64,000 bases of DNA, taken from NCBI GenBank assembly GCA_946479745.1, contig CAMLGZ010000005.1, positions 181,053 to 245,052 of the forward strand, in the 5' to 3' direction. The notes below the pieces were generated by a model. That model saw only the letters and a program-made list of their open reading frames with translations, was not told the origin of the DNA and did not search any database. Positions 1-8,981 of the stretch are shown here, piece by piece (within the stretch, counting starts at the first letter, position 1; each line of letters starts with the position of its first letter). A program made the translations under genes and the position numbers. The stretch is from an uncultured Pseudoxanthomonas sp. (GTDB taxonomy: Bacteria > Pseudomonadota > Gammaproteobacteria > Xanthomonadales > Xanthomonadaceae).

Positions 1-324
1 TACGTGCGCGGCCAGGTCGGTGCGTTCGGCGTCGAGGTGCTGGGCGTGGGCGTGAAGGACGTAATCCTGCCGGGCGAGATGAAGGACATCCTGAACAGCG
101 TGGTACAGGCGGAGAAGGCGGCGCAAGCCAACGTGATCCGTCGTCGCGAGGAGGCGAACGCTACGCGTTCCCTGCTCAACACCGCCAAGCTGATCGAGGA
201 GAGCCCGGTGCTGATGCGCCTGAAGGAACTGGAGGCCTTGGAGAAGGTCACCGAGAAGATCGACAAGCTCACCGTGTTCGGCGGCCTGGACGGCGTGCTG
301 AAGCAGCTGGTGACGTTGAAGTAA
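1..324 (+). CDS. Slipin / SPFH (band 7) protein, C-terminal part
   Basis: Open reading frame running in from the left edge, so the N-terminus and most of the SPFH domain are missing. The visible 107 residues contain the end of the SPFH core (GVEVLGVGVKDVILPGEM), then a charged alanine-rich helix (AEKAAQANVIRRREEANATRSL) typical of the stomatin/slipin C-terminal coiled coil, and end in LKQLVTLK. Slipins are membrane-anchored scaffold proteins that oligomerise in lipid microdomains. It lies 200 bp upstream of rtcB in the same direction, a linkage also known from other bacteria, but a strong hairpin separates the two. Family assignment is confident; exact role unknown. Confidence 0.85.
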   Translation, partial: YVRGQVGAFGVEVLGVGVKDVILPGEMKDILNSVVQAEKAAQANVIRRREEANATRSLLNTAKLIEESPVLMRLKELEALEKVTEKIDKLTVFGGLDGVLKQLVTLK

Positions 325-335
325 TGCAAACCGCC

Positions 336-359
336 CCTTCCCCCGCTTGCGGGGGAAGG
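336..359 (+). terminator. Perfect hairpin after slipin gene
   Basis: Ten-base-pair perfect stem (CCTTCCCCCG / CGGGGGAAGG) with a CTTG loop, starting 12 nt after the slipin stop codon. There is no T-tract, so it may be a dispersed repeat or RNA-stabilising hairpin rather than a true terminator. A related hairpin lies at 475-498. Confidence 0.5.
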
Positions 360-474
360 CTGGGATGGGGGGCGAACGGAATCGTATTGCCCGGATGTAG
401 GCTGCGGAAACAGCCGCATTCGATACTTTCATGGCGATGGATTGCCGATGGCTCCGGCTTGCCCCCAACCCCAA

Positions 475-509
475 CCCTCCCCCGTGAACGGGGGAGGGGG
501 CTCTTTTTT
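475..509 (+). terminator. Intrinsic terminator placed in the rtcB 5' leader
   Basis: Perfect 10-bp stem (CCCTCCCCCG / CGGGGGAGGG) with a TGAA loop, followed within 5 nt by six T residues (504-509). The rtcB Shine-Dalgarno (AAGGAAGG, 511-518) follows immediately. The geometry is that of a rho-independent terminator only 14 nt before the rtcB start codon. Confidence 0.65.
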
Positions 510-523
510 CAAGGAAGGACATC

Positions 524-1741
524 ATGAATATCAACTACGAATTTCTGCATGCCGAAGGCAGCCCCACCCCAATCAAGGGTTGGGTGCGCGGCGTGCCTTT
601 GGAAGACCAGGCCCATGCGCAGTTGCGCAACATCGCCGGCATCCCGTTCGTCGGGCCGTGGGTGGCGGTGATGCCCGACGTGCATCTGGGCAAGGGTGCG
701 ACGGTGGGTTCGGTCATCCCGACCCGTGGCGCGATCATTCCGGCTGCGGTCGGCGTGGATATCGGCTGCGGCATGGCCGCGGTGCGCACCACCCTGCGCG
801 CCAACGACCTCCCGGACAATCTGGCGCAACTGCGTTCGTCCATCGAGCGCGGCGTGCCGGTGGGCAATGGACCGGGCGGCGAACATCGCAACTTGCCGGA
901 CAGCCACGAGACGCGCATTGCGCAATCGGGATTGCATGCCGGGTTGGAAGCGATCAAGCAGAAGCACCGCAAGATCCGCACCGACAAACTGGAGCACCAG
1001 ATCGGCACGCTGGGCGGCGGCAACCACTTCATCGAAATCTGCCTGGACGAGACCGATGCGGTGTGGGTGATGCTGCATAGCGGCTCGCGCGGCACCGGCA
1101 ACCTGATCGGTAGCTACTTCATCGAGCGGGCGCGCGAGCAGTTGGCGCACCGTGTGCTCGGTTTCCACCTGCCGGACAAGGATCTGGCTTTCTTCATGGA
1201 AGGCGAGCCCTTGTTCGACGACTACGTGGAGGCCGTGTCGTGGGCGCAGGATTACGCGCGCCACAATCGCGAGGCGATGATGGCGCGGGTACTGGCGGAA
1301 ATGCGTCACCGCCTGCCGAAATTCCAGTTGGAGAAGCTGGCCGTGAACTGCCACCACAACTACGTGCAGAAGGAAACGCACGGTGGCGAGGAACTGCTGG
1401 TGACCCGCAAGGGCGCGGTCAGCGCACGCGCAGGCGAGCTGGGCATCATCCCGGGCAGCATGGGCACGCGCAGCTACATCGTGCGCGGCAAGGGCAACGC
1501 GGACAGCTTCCACAGCTGCAGCCACGGCGCCGGCCGCGTGATGAGCCGTACGCGCGCGCGCGCCGAGATCACGCTCGCACAGCATCGCGAGGCCACCGCG
1601 CACGTGGAGTGCCGCAAGGACGCAGCCGTGGTCGACGAGTCGCCGGCCGCCTACAAGTCGATCGATGCGGTCATGGCCGCGCAGAGCGACCTGGTGGAAG
1701 TGGTGCACACCTTGCGCCAGGTGATCTGCATCAAAGGCTGA
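524..1741 (+). CDS. rtcB: RNA-splicing ligase RtcB
   Basis: RtcB joins 2',3'-cyclic-phosphate (or 3'-phosphate) RNA ends to 5'-OH ends using GTP and Mn2+, in RNA repair. The 405-residue protein has all family motifs: PDVHLGKGATVG near residue 51, GVDIGCGM with the metal-binding Cys82, GGGNHF (His168), HSGSRG (His185), the HHNY motif at 277-280, GSMGT at 311-315, and SHGAGR with His334 as the expected guanylylated residue. It ends in ICIKG. The ATG at 524 has the ribosome site AAGGAAGG. The gene follows a slipin gene and sits directly behind a terminator-like hairpin. No archease gene is visible nearby, as in many short bacterial RtcBs. Confidence 0.97.
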   Translation: MNINYEFLHAEGSPTPIKGWVRGVPLEDQAHAQLRNIAGIPFVGPWVAVMPDVHLGKGATVGSVIPTRGAIIPAAVGVDIGCGMAAVRTTLRANDLPDNLAQLRSSIERGVPVGNGPGGEHRNLPDSHETRIAQSGLHAGLEAIKQKHRKIRTDKLEHQIGTLGGGNHFIEICLDETDAVWVMLHSGSRGTGNLIGSYFIERAREQLAHRVLGFHLPDKDLAFFMEGEPLFDDYVEAVSWAQDYARHNREAMMARVLAEMRHRLPKFQLEKLAVNCHHNYVQKETHGGEELLVTRKGAVSARAGELGIIPGSMGTRSYIVRGKGNADSFHSCSHGAGRVMSRTRARAEITLAQHREATAHVECRKDAAVVDESPAAYKSIDAVMAAQSDLVEVVHTLRQVICIKG

Positions 1742-1760
1742 TTTTAGCTTCGCAACAAAC

Positions 1761-1791
1761 AGCGCCGCCCTTCACTGGCGGCGCTTCTTAT
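1761..1791 (+). terminator. Terminator of rtcB
   Basis: Nine-base-pair stem AGCGCCGCC / GGCGGCGCT with a 7-nt loop, 20 nt after the rtcB stop, followed by the T-rich stretch TCTTATT. Confidence 0.65.
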
Positions 1792-1805
1792 TGCCGCCGT
1801 AGAGG

Positions 1806-1874
1806 CGTAGGAGCGACGTAAGTCGCGAACCTATCTGCCCATGCCCGTGGTTTCGCGACTTGCGTCGCTCCTAC
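1806..1874. repeat. REP palindrome pair (GTAGGAGCGACG family)
   Basis: Inverted pair: GTAGGAGCGACGTAAGTCGCGAA at the left and its near complement (TTCGCGACTTGCGTCGC and then TCCTAC) at the right, about 20 nt apart. The same unit recurs near 30953, 31057, 31660, 33538 and 39309. It lies between the convergent rtcB and UbiB-like genes. Confidence 0.85.
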
Positions 1875-1892
1875 GTCGCCCGTACGCGGCTC

Positions 1893-3560
1893 CTACTTCG
1901 CCTTTACCTTGCGGTCGCCGAACAGCGCACTGATCACGATGCTTGCGCCCAGGCCTACGCCCAACAGGAACAGCAGCAGCGCCATGGTCGGGTAGCCCCA
2001 CAGCGTGCTGCTGGTGGGTATGCGCATCATCAGCGCCGAAGCCAGGATCAGTGCGGCGGTGACCACGCCGGCGGCGATGCGGTTGGCGATCTTCTGCAGG
2101 CTTTCCATCAGGTGCGACTCCTCCAGACCGGTCACGCGCAGCTGCAGGCGATTGTCCGCGACCAGGCCGAGTATATCGGTGACTTTGCGCGGCCCATCGC
2201 GCATCAGCGACTGCAGTTCCATCAGTTCGCTGGCCAGACTGGGGGAAGAAAGCGACTGGCGCAGGCGCGCGCGCATGACGTGCTGCAGGTGGTTTTCGAC
2301 CGCCTTTTTCGCATCGAATCCCGGCACCAGCAACTGGCATACCGCGTCCAGGTTCAGCAGGGTCTTGCCCAACAGGCTCACTTCAGGCGGCGTGCGCAGG
2401 CCGTGGGCGGTGGCCAGGCGCACCAGTTCCAGCACCACGCGGCCCTCCGACATCGAGGCGCTGTGCGCGGCGTATCGGCTGACCAGCTGACCGACCTCGC
2501 GGGTGAAGCGTTCGTCGTCGTAATCGTCCAGCGGCGTGCCCAATGCGATGGCTTCCTGCGCGACCTGCTCGCCGCGCCCGTCGACCGCCGCGAACAGCAG
2601 TTTGAGCATGCGCTCGCGCTGGCGCGGCGGCACGTTGGCGACCATGCCCAGGTCGAAGATCGCCAGACGGCCGTCGCCGGTCACACGCAAATTGCCGGGA
2701 TGCGGATCGGCGTGGATCTCGCCATGCACGAACATCTGGTCCAGATAACCGCGCATCAGCGCATCGGCCAAGGGCTGCATCGGTTGTTCGGTGCGGCGCA
2801 CGCCCGGCACATGGTCCACGCGCGCGCCTTCCAGCAATTGCATGGTCAGTACGCGGCGGCTGGTGAGATCCCAGACCGGATACGGCACGCATAACTCGGG
2901 ATACGGCGCCAGATGCCTGCCAAAACGCTCCAGGTTCTGCGCCTCGGCCACGTAGTCGAGTTCGGCCATGAGCGTGCGGTTGAATTCGCCCAGCCAATCC
3001 GCGAAATGCACGTGTCTGCCGAGCTTGGTGATGCGGTCGGCTGCGTTGGCCACGCCACGCAGCAGCGAAAGATCCGCTGCCAGCTGCAGCCCGATCCCGG
3101 GCTTCTGCACCTTGACTGCGACAGGCGTTCCGTCGCGCAGCGTGGCGCGATGGACCTGGGCCAGCGAGGCGCAGCCGACGGGATCGGGATCGAACTGTTC
3201 GAAAGCCTTGCTGAGGCGCACGCCCAGCTCTTCCTCCACCACTCCGCGCACGTGTTCGAAGGGAATCCGGCCGACGTTTTCCTGCATGCGCTCCAGTGCC
3301 GTGGCGTAAGCGGGCGGCACGATGTCCGGACGCGTGGAAAGCATCTGCCCCAGCTTGACGAAAGTCGGACCCAGCGCTTCGAGATCGCGGCTGAATTCTT
3401 CGGGGCTTCCTTCCGGCTCGGACCGGTGTTCGAAGGACGGCTCCAGCGAAAGTCCGGAGAACACGCCGGAATTGCGGTACCGCCACAGGAAACGCAATAT
3501 TTGCGCCCTGCGCTCCATGCCGCCGCCCATCAGCGGTGCGTTATGCAGGTTCGAATCCAT
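1893..3560 (-). CDS. ABC1/UbiB-family atypical kinase
   Basis: A 555-residue member of the ABC1/ADCK/UbiB family, membrane-associated atypical kinases or ATPases linked to ubiquinone biosynthesis and lipid homeostasis. Visible features: the KxGQ-type motif (PTFVKLGQMLSTRPD), the alanine-rich loop (CASLAQVHRA), the ATP-binding lysine (VAVKVQKP), the ExD region (AELDYVAEAQN), the catalytic segment HGEIHADPHPGN and the DFG-like FDLGM. Two hydrophobic C-terminal helices (AAGVVTAALILASALMM and MALLLFLLGVGLGASIV) match the UbiB anchor. I chose the ATG at 3560 behind GGAGTGGAAGGG; the frame stays open to 3614. Not in a ubi cluster, so the symbol ubiB is withheld. Confidence 0.9.
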   Translation of the reverse strand: MDSNLHNAPLMGGGMERRAQILRFLWRYRNSGVFSGLSLEPSFEHRSEPEGSPEEFSRDLEALGPTFVKLGQMLSTRPDIVPPAYATALERMQENVGRIPFEHVRGVVEEELGVRLSKAFEQFDPDPVGCASLAQVHRATLRDGTPVAVKVQKPGIGLQLAADLSLLRGVANAADRITKLGRHVHFADWLGEFNRTLMAELDYVAEAQNLERFGRHLAPYPELCVPYPVWDLTSRRVLTMQLLEGARVDHVPGVRRTEQPMQPLADALMRGYLDQMFVHGEIHADPHPGNLRVTGDGRLAIFDLGMVANVPPRQRERMLKLLFAAVDGRGEQVAQEAIALGTPLDDYDDERFTREVGQLVSRYAAHSASMSEGRVVLELVRLATAHGLRTPPEVSLLGKTLLNLDAVCQLLVPGFDAKKAVENHLQHVMRARLRQSLSSPSLASELMELQSLMRDGPRKVTDILGLVADNRLQLRVTGLEESHLMESLQKIANRIAAGVVTAALILASALMMRIPTSSTLWGYPTMALLLFLLGVGLGASIVISALFGDRKVKAK

Positions 3561-3684
3561 CCCTTCCACTCCGTGCGGTTTGCAGCGAGTGTGTCCACGC
3601 ACGGGTAATCGCACGGTGAAACGGAGAAGAAACGCTCAACCGCGCATGAATCCCGGCGCGAACCGCTGGGTCAGCGATGCGGCC

Positions 3685-6183
3685 TCAACCCTGCAGCTCC
3701 CGCAACGTCACCGAAGGCGGCGCATCCAGCACGCGGCGAGTGGCGAAAAGCCCTGCGACCAGCGCAGCCAGCATGCCCAGTCCTCCGCCGATGGCGGCCA
3801 GCGACCAGTTCGCCTTCCACGGCAGATCGAACACCTGGGTGGCGATCACGCCGGACAACACCGACGCGGCGATGGCCGCGACCAGACCGGAGAGCAAGCC
3901 GATCGCCGCGAATTCCGACGCCTGCGCAAGCCGCAACTGCCGGCGGCTGCCGCCGAGCACGCGCATCACGCCGCCTTCCAGCAAGCGCTCGTCCTGGCTG
4001 GCGCTGATCGCCGCAAGCAACACCAGCACACCCGCGGCCAGCGAAAACCAGAACACCACCTGGACCACGGTCGACACCTGGTCCGCGGTGCTGCGCACCT
4101 GCTTGAGCACCGCATCGACATCGATCACCGACAGATTGGGGAAACGCTCGACCAGCTGCGCGGTGAAACGCTTCTGCGTGGGCGGCACGCTCACGGCGGT
4201 GATGTAGCTGGCCGGATAGCCGTTCATCGACCCGGGCGAGGCGATCACGAAGAAATTGGGGCGGAAACTCTCCCAATCCACGCTGCGCAGGCTGGTGATT
4301 TTTCCTTCGAAGGACTGGCCGGCGATATCGAAGGCCACGCGGTCGCCGATCTTCCAGCCCAGTTGTTCGGCGAAACGCTCCTCCACCGAGAGTTCCGGCG
4401 TAGCCGGCGTACGGCCGTTCCAGAACCGGCCGGCGGTGACCTTGTTGTCGTCGCGCAGGGTCGCAGCGGTGGAAAGATTGAATTCGCGTTCGGCCCGGCG
4501 CTTGGCTTCCTGGTCGTCCGCGTAATCGGCTCCGCTGGTGGGCTTGCCGTTGAGCGATACCAGGCGCCCTCGGATCATCGGGAACAGTACGGGCGGCGCG
4601 ATCTTCTGTTCGGCCATGAACGCATTCACTTCGGCCTGCTGGTCTTCCTGCACATTGATGATGAAGCGGTTGGGCGCGTCGGCGGCCAACGAGAGCTGCC
4701 AGCGATCCAGCAGATCGGTGCGCACGAAAGTCAGCAGCAACAACGCCATCAATCCCAGGCCCAATGCGGACACCTGCGCCACGCTGGTGCCCGCACGGCG
4801 GCTCACGTTCGCCAGCCCGTAACGCAGGCTGCCGCGCAGGCGCGAACGCAGGCGGCGCACCAGCAGGATCATCAGCCACGCCAGTAAGGCGAGTACCGCC
4901 AGCGTGCCCAGGATGCCGAGCAGCATGGCCGTGCCCAAGGTCGCCGAACCGGCCTTCCACCACAGCAGCGCGCCCAGGCCGACGAAGCCGGTCAAGGCGA
5001 CCAGCCACGCGCTGGGTTCGGTGGGATCCAGATCGCGGCGCAGTACGCGCAATGCGGGCACGCGGCGCAGTGCCAGCACCGGCGGCGCGCCGAAGGCGAG
5101 CAGCACGATCAGGCCCACTCCGTATCCCTGCAACGCGGGCAGCCAACCGGCAGGAGGAATGGAGATCTTCATTTCCGCCTGCAGCCAGCTGCCTATCGCC
5201 CATTGCAGACCGTAAGCGATCAACACACCCACGGTGCAGGCGATCAGGCCCAGCAGCACCAGTTCGCCCACGTGTATACCTACCAGGGTGCGTTGGCTGG
5301 CACCCAGACAACGCATGACGGCGGTGCCGGATAAATGGCGTTCGCTGTGGCGGCGCGCCGCCATGGCGACGGCGACCGCAGCGAGTACGACGGAAACCAG
5401 CGCTGCCAATCCGAGGAAACGACCGGCGCGATCCAGCGAGGAGCGGATTTCCGGGCGCGCATCCTGGATGGTTTCCAGGCGCTGGCCGCGCGCGAGCGCC
5501 GGACGCGCGATCGTGGTGAAGCGCTCCACCGCCGCGGCATCGCCTGCCACCACCAATCGATAGCCCAGGCGGCTGCCTTCCTGCACCAGCCCGGTAGCGG
5601 GCACGTCGGCCAGATTGAGAAAAACCTTGGGCGCGACGTTGAAGTAGTCCATGGAAGCGTCGGGCTCCTGCACCACCAGCGCGGTCAGTCGCAGTTGCGA
5701 ATCGCCGATGCCTATGCTGTCCCCGATTTTCGCGTCCAGCGTCTCGGCGCCGGATTGGCTCATCCACAGCGTGCCGGGCGCGGGGACGCCCTGCGCGTCG
5801 TGTTCGCCGGCTCCGGCCGCATCGATGATGCGGAAACTGCCGCGCAGCGGAAACCCTTCGCCCAACGCCCGCAGATCGCCCAACCGCAGTTGCTCGCCGG
5901 CGCGGATCATGCTGTCCAGGCTGAGCGTTTCGGTACGCCGCAAACCGGCGGCGTTGGCGGCCTCGCGCACGGCGCCGGTGATGGGCGCATCGCCGCGAAC
6001 GACGGCATCGCCGCCGAGCAGGCGGTTGGCTTCGATGGCAAGCGCGCGCTCGGCGCGGTCGGTGACGAAGCCGACCGCAGTCACCGCCACCACCGCCAGT
6101 ACCAGCGCCGCGAACAGGATGCGGATATCGCCCGCAGCCGCATCGCGCAGCAATTGCCGCCACGCCATCCGCAAGGTCTTCAT
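3685..6183 (-). CDS. FtsX-type ABC transporter permease (YbbP-like)
   Basis: An 832-residue MacB/FtsX-type permease. A hydrophobic N-terminal helix (LFAALVLAVVAVTAVGF), a large periplasmic domain, a block of helices around residues 250-480, a second periplasmic domain and a final three-helix FtsX domain (VVFWFSLAAGVLVLLAAISA, SGLVAAIAASVLSG, GGLGMLAALVAGLF) give the duplicated layout of YbbP. The start ATG at 6183 overlaps the stop of the ATPase gene as ATGA, indicating translational coupling. The ATPase-permease pair divergent from tesA is the same arrangement as ybbA-ybbP/tesA of Escherichia coli. Substrate is unknown; lipid or lipoprotein handling is only an inference. Confidence 0.9.
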   Translation of the reverse strand: MKTLRMAWRQLLRDAAAGDIRILFAALVLAVVAVTAVGFVTDRAERALAIEANRLLGGDAVVRGDAPITGAVREAANAAGLRRTETLSLDSMIRAGEQLRLGDLRALGEGFPLRGSFRIIDAAGAGEHDAQGVPAPGTLWMSQSGAETLDAKIGDSIGIGDSQLRLTALVVQEPDASMDYFNVAPKVFLNLADVPATGLVQEGSRLGYRLVVAGDAAAVERFTTIARPALARGQRLETIQDARPEIRSSLDRAGRFLGLAALVSVVLAAVAVAMAARRHSERHLSGTAVMRCLGASQRTLVGIHVGELVLLGLIACTVGVLIAYGLQWAIGSWLQAEMKISIPPAGWLPALQGYGVGLIVLLAFGAPPVLALRRVPALRVLRRDLDPTEPSAWLVALTGFVGLGALLWWKAGSATLGTAMLLGILGTLAVLALLAWLMILLVRRLRSRLRGSLRYGLANVSRRAGTSVAQVSALGLGLMALLLLTFVRTDLLDRWQLSLAADAPNRFIINVQEDQQAEVNAFMAEQKIAPPVLFPMIRGRLVSLNGKPTSGADYADDQEAKRRAEREFNLSTAATLRDDNKVTAGRFWNGRTPATPELSVEERFAEQLGWKIGDRVAFDIAGQSFEGKITSLRSVDWESFRPNFFVIASPGSMNGYPASYITAVSVPPTQKRFTAQLVERFPNLSVIDVDAVLKQVRSTADQVSTVVQVVFWFSLAAGVLVLLAAISASQDERLLEGGVMRVLGGSRRQLRLAQASEFAAIGLLSGLVAAIAASVLSGVIATQVFDLPWKANWSLAAIGGGLGMLAALVAGLFATRRVLDAPPSVTLRELQG

Positions 6184-6938
6184 GCAACGGAGCCTTCGGC
6201 GACCGGAAGATCTCCGACCAGTTCTCCGCTGTCCAGCCGCAGGATGCGGCCGCAACGCCCAGCCAGATGTTCGTCGTGAGTGACCAGCACCAGCGTGGTG
6301 CCCGCTTCGCCATTCAGGGCGAACAGCAATTCGATGATGGCCTGCCCGGTATGCGTATCCAGGTTGCCGGTGGGCTCATCAGCAAACAGCAGCGAAGGCC
6401 GGGTCACGAACGCGCGCGCCAGCGCCACGCGCTGCTGCTCGCCGCCGGAAAGCTGGCGCGGGTAATGGCCCAGGCGCTCGGCCAATCCCACTTTCTGCAG
6501 GATCTGCCGCGCCGGCGTTTCCGCATCGGCATCGCCGCGCAATTCCAGCGGCAGCATCACGTTCTCCAACGCGGTCAACGAGGGCAACAGCTGGAAACTC
6601 TGGAAGACGAAGCCGACCTTTTCGCCGCGTACCCGCGCGCGTCCGTCTTCATCCAGCGTGGAGAGCGCTTCGCCATCGAGCGTCACACTGCCGTCGCTGG
6701 GACTGTCCAGGCCGGCCAGCAAGGACAACAGGGTGCTCTTTCCGGAACCGGAGGCGCCAACGATCGCCACTGTATCGCCGTGGTCTATCTGGAAGCCCAC
6801 GTCTTGCAGGATGGTCAGCTCCCCGGAAGGCAAAGGCACGCGCTTACCCAGGGCGCTGACCTGCAGGGCGGGACGCGGCGCTTGTGATGCAAGCGGGGAC
6901 CGCGCGACTTCAGCGCGCAGTTCGGCAGAATCGGCCAT
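6180..6938 (-). CDS. ABC transporter ATP-binding protein (YbbA-like)
   Basis: A 252-residue LolD/MacB-type ATPase. Walker A is GASGSGKST at residues 61-69, the Q-loop is VFQSFQLLPS, the signature is LSGGEQQR at 163-170, Walker B is LLFADEPTGNLD from 183, and the switch histidine is in LVTHDEH. It has the usual N-terminal extension before the core. The ATG at 6938 is preceded by AAGGATCATC. It is coupled by an ATGA overlap to the FtsX-type permease and is divergent from tesA, the conserved ybbA context. Confidence 0.93.
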   Translation of the reverse strand: MADSAELRAEVARSPLASQAPRPALQVSALGKRVPLPSGELTILQDVGFQIDHGDTVAIVGASGSGKSTLLSLLAGLDSPSDGSVTLDGEALSTLDEDGRARVRGEKVGFVFQSFQLLPSLTALENVMLPLELRGDADAETPARQILQKVGLAERLGHYPRQLSGGEQQRVALARAFVTRPSLLFADEPTGNLDTHTGQAIIELLFALNGEAGTTLVLVTHDEHLAGRCGRILRLDSGELVGDLPVAEGSVA

Positions 6939-6984
6939 GATGATCCTTGGTGTTTGTCCGCCCATGATCGGGAGACGTTATTAA

Positions 6985-7659
6985 ATGATCTTTAAGAACT
7001 TGCGATATGCGGCGGCGCGCGGCCGCATTCAATGTGCCATAGGTTGGGTATTGCTGGTTTTCGCGATGCTGGTCCCGGCTTCGTTCGCGCAAACCGCGCC
7101 TGCCCAAGGCGCACGCACCATTCTGGTGATGGGAGATTCGCTTTCGGCCGCCTATGGCCTCAGTGCCGCGCAGGGCTGGGTGGCGCTGACCGCCGACCGG
7201 GTGAACAAGACCCAACCGGGCTGGCGAGTGGTCAACGCCAGTATCAGCGGCGAAACCACCGCCGGTGGCGCGGCGCGCATCGCTGGCGAGCTCAAACGCA
7301 ACCGCCCCGCGGTGGTGGTGATCGAACTGGGCGCCAACGATGGCTTGCGCGGCCTTCCCTTGCAGCAGACCCGCAGCAACCTGGAGCGCATGATCAAGCT
7401 ATCGCAGGCCGCAGGCGCCAAGGTGCTGCTGGTCGGCATGCGCATGCCGCCCAACCTGGGGCGCGACTACACGCAGGGTTTCGAGCGCACCTTCGGCGAG
7501 CTTTCCAAACTCCACAAGACCGCTTTTCTGCCTTTCCTGCTGGAACCCATCGCGCTTGACCGCAACGCGTTCCAGGCGGACAACCTGCATCCCATCGCCA
7601 CCGCGCAGCCGAAACTGCGCGACCATGTCTGGAAGTCCCTCGCCCCCTTGCTCAAATGA
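6985..7659 (+). CDS. tesA: Multifunctional esterase TesA (acyl-CoA thioesterase I / lysophospholipase L1)
   Basis: A 224-residue SGNH hydrolase that cleaves acyl-thioesters and lysophospholipids in the periplasm. A signal peptide (hydrophobic core WVLLVFAMLVPASFA, cleavage expected after SFAQ) precedes block I GDSLS (Ser52), block II with the Gly of SISGETT, block III GAND (116-119) and block V DNLHP (Asp199, His202). It is divergent from the ybbA-ybbP-type exporter with 46 bp between start codons, as in E. coli. The ATG at 6985 has GGGAG about 12 nt upstream, a rather long spacing; no better start retains the signal peptide. Confidence 0.93.
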   Translation: MIFKNLRYAAARGRIQCAIGWVLLVFAMLVPASFAQTAPAQGARTILVMGDSLSAAYGLSAAQGWVALTADRVNKTQPGWRVVNASISGETTAGGAARIAGELKRNRPAVVVIELGANDGLRGLPLQQTRSNLERMIKLSQAAGAKVLLVGMRMPPNLGRDYTQGFERTFGELSKLHKTAFLPFLLEPIALDRNAFQADNLHPIATAQPKLRDHVWKSLAPLLK

Positions 7660-7788
7660 AGCGTTATCGCAGCCAGCGCCGGCTTCTTCACGCGGGCTTG
7701 CCGCAATTCCAACGCCAGCTTCATAAAAACCCAACAACGCGTTTGCGATGCTGTGCATCGTCTGAGGAACCCCTGAAGGAGAACAGCG

Positions 7789-8052
7789 ATGCGTGCTTTA
7801 TTCATCGGCGGCGTGGTCGACAACAGCGAAATGGACCTGGACGGTGGTCAGCCGCCGGTGCATTACCCCGAAAACAGCGGCAGCGGTCGTCCTCGCTACC
7901 GGCTGCATCAAGTCGGCCAGCGCGATGACGGCAGCATCGCCTACGCGGTCTACGGCGCGCCCGATCTGGCCGACCAGGAAGTGGAGCGTGTCGCCGACGA
8001 GCGCGGCTACGCCCGACGTTTCGAAGCCACACCCACTCTGGCGGCGCACTGA
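7789..8052 (+). CDS. Small hypothetical protein
   Basis: An 87-residue acidic protein of unrecognised family, with no membrane segment or signal peptide. Strong ribosome site GAAGGAGAACAGCG before the ATG. It starts MRALFIGGVVDNSEMDLD and contains a G/R-rich middle (ENSGSGRPRYRL). It begins 130 bp after tesA in the same direction and may share its transcript. Coding status rests on the ribosome site and frame-consistent codon use. Confidence 0.7.
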   Translation: MRALFIGGVVDNSEMDLDGGQPPVHYPENSGSGRPRYRLHQVGQRDDGSIAYAVYGAPDLADQEVERVADERGYARRFEATPTLAAH

Positions 8053-8262
8053 AGCAATCGAAGCAATCCAAACCCGGACGCGGGGCACGATCGCAGGCCT
8101 GGTGCGTAGAGGCACGATACGGGCCAGGTTTCAAGTGTCGACAGGCATGCCATGATTTTTCCGAATGCTTAACCTTCTATCCGGTACATGACCCTAGGAT
8201 GGAAAATCGGAACTCCGTGAGCATGCCCCGACGATGCAAGCCCGATCGATGCAAGTCCGATC

Positions 8263-8565
8263 ATGAACTCCACCTATGGTTATGGCCTGGCCACCAAAGC
8301 GCGTGCGCTTCCAGGCAAGCATGAGCTTCTGATCGAAGTGCTGGAAGAAGTCACGCGCCTGGTTTTCAATGTGCCCGGCTGCCTGAGTTATGTGGTGAGC
8401 ACCGTGCCCGACGAACCCGATGCGGTTTTCATCACCGAGTTCTGGGACCATCCCGATTCCCAGCGCTCTGCTTTCGCGATGGCCGGCATCTATGAGGTGG
8501 CCTTGCGGTTCCATGCCCTGTCCACCGACATCGAACAGCACGAGTTGCGGCCCCTGACCGGCTGA
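8263..8565 (+). CDS. Antibiotic biosynthesis monooxygenase (ABM)-like protein
   Basis: A 100-residue small protein with the ferredoxin-like ABM layout: a basic first strand (YGLATKARALPGK), a helix with EVLEEVTRLV, the NVPGCLSYVVS turn and a FITEFWDHPDSQ segment, then an HxLxT-type end (FHALSTDIEQHEL). ABM proteins are dimeric cytoplasmic monooxygenases or stress proteins of the YgiN type. The start lies in a short duplicated stretch (CGATGCAAGCCCGAT / CGATGCAAGTCCGAT, 8232-8262) and has no clear Shine-Dalgarno, so the start is less certain than the family. Confidence 0.8.
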   Translation: MNSTYGYGLATKARALPGKHELLIEVLEEVTRLVFNVPGCLSYVVSTVPDEPDAVFITEFWDHPDSQRSAFAMAGIYEVALRFHALSTDIEQHELRPLTG

Positions 8566-8701
8566 CTGCCCAGCGGCCGAGGACAGGCGCCGGGAAGTAG
8601 GACTTTTCCTACGCGACAGAGGGTCTTCGCCCTAATGTGATTCCTGTCACAGGAGTCCAGGATGCTTCTGCGGCGTCAATATCGCCGCAGGAGAACCCGA
8701 C

Positions 8702-8917
8702 ATGCAGCAGCGCTTGATGTTCACTCTCGTACCCGCGCGCAGCGGCTGGCAGCTCTATGAAGGCGATGAGGGCCGGTTATGGTTCGCCTCGCGCAACGAC
8801 GCCATGGAAACCGCCGACCTGATGGCGACCTCTCTGCACGAAAACCACGGCATTCCCACCGCAGTGGTCATGGACATGGCAGGTTGCGAGTCGGTGATGC
8901 TGGTCTGTCACGGCTGA
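8702..8917 (+). CDS. Small DUF2188-like protein
   Basis: A 71-residue protein with ribosome site CAGGAGAACCCGAC. The core (GWQLYEGDEGRLWFASRNDAMETADLMA) resembles small DUF2188-type domains, in which a W..x strand is followed by a helix that reads like 'sk.eAi..A'. It ends GCESVMLVCHG. No partner is obvious. It lies between the ABM-like gene and the convergent DsbA-family gene. Family match is tentative. Confidence 0.7.
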   Translation: MQQRLMFTLVPARSGWQLYEGDEGRLWFASRNDAMETADLMATSLHENHGIPTAVVMDMAGCESVMLVCHG

Positions 8918-8981
8918 ACGCGCGCGACGACAGCCCTTCGAGCGCAAGCCTTGACTGCACCGTCGCGGCCATGAGGAAGGC

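Noticed and set aside
3671..6313. 880-residue minus-strand frame overlapping the FtsX-type permease
   Set aside because: It is an arginine/alanine-rich shadow of the permease in another frame; the permease frame has family motifs and membrane helices.
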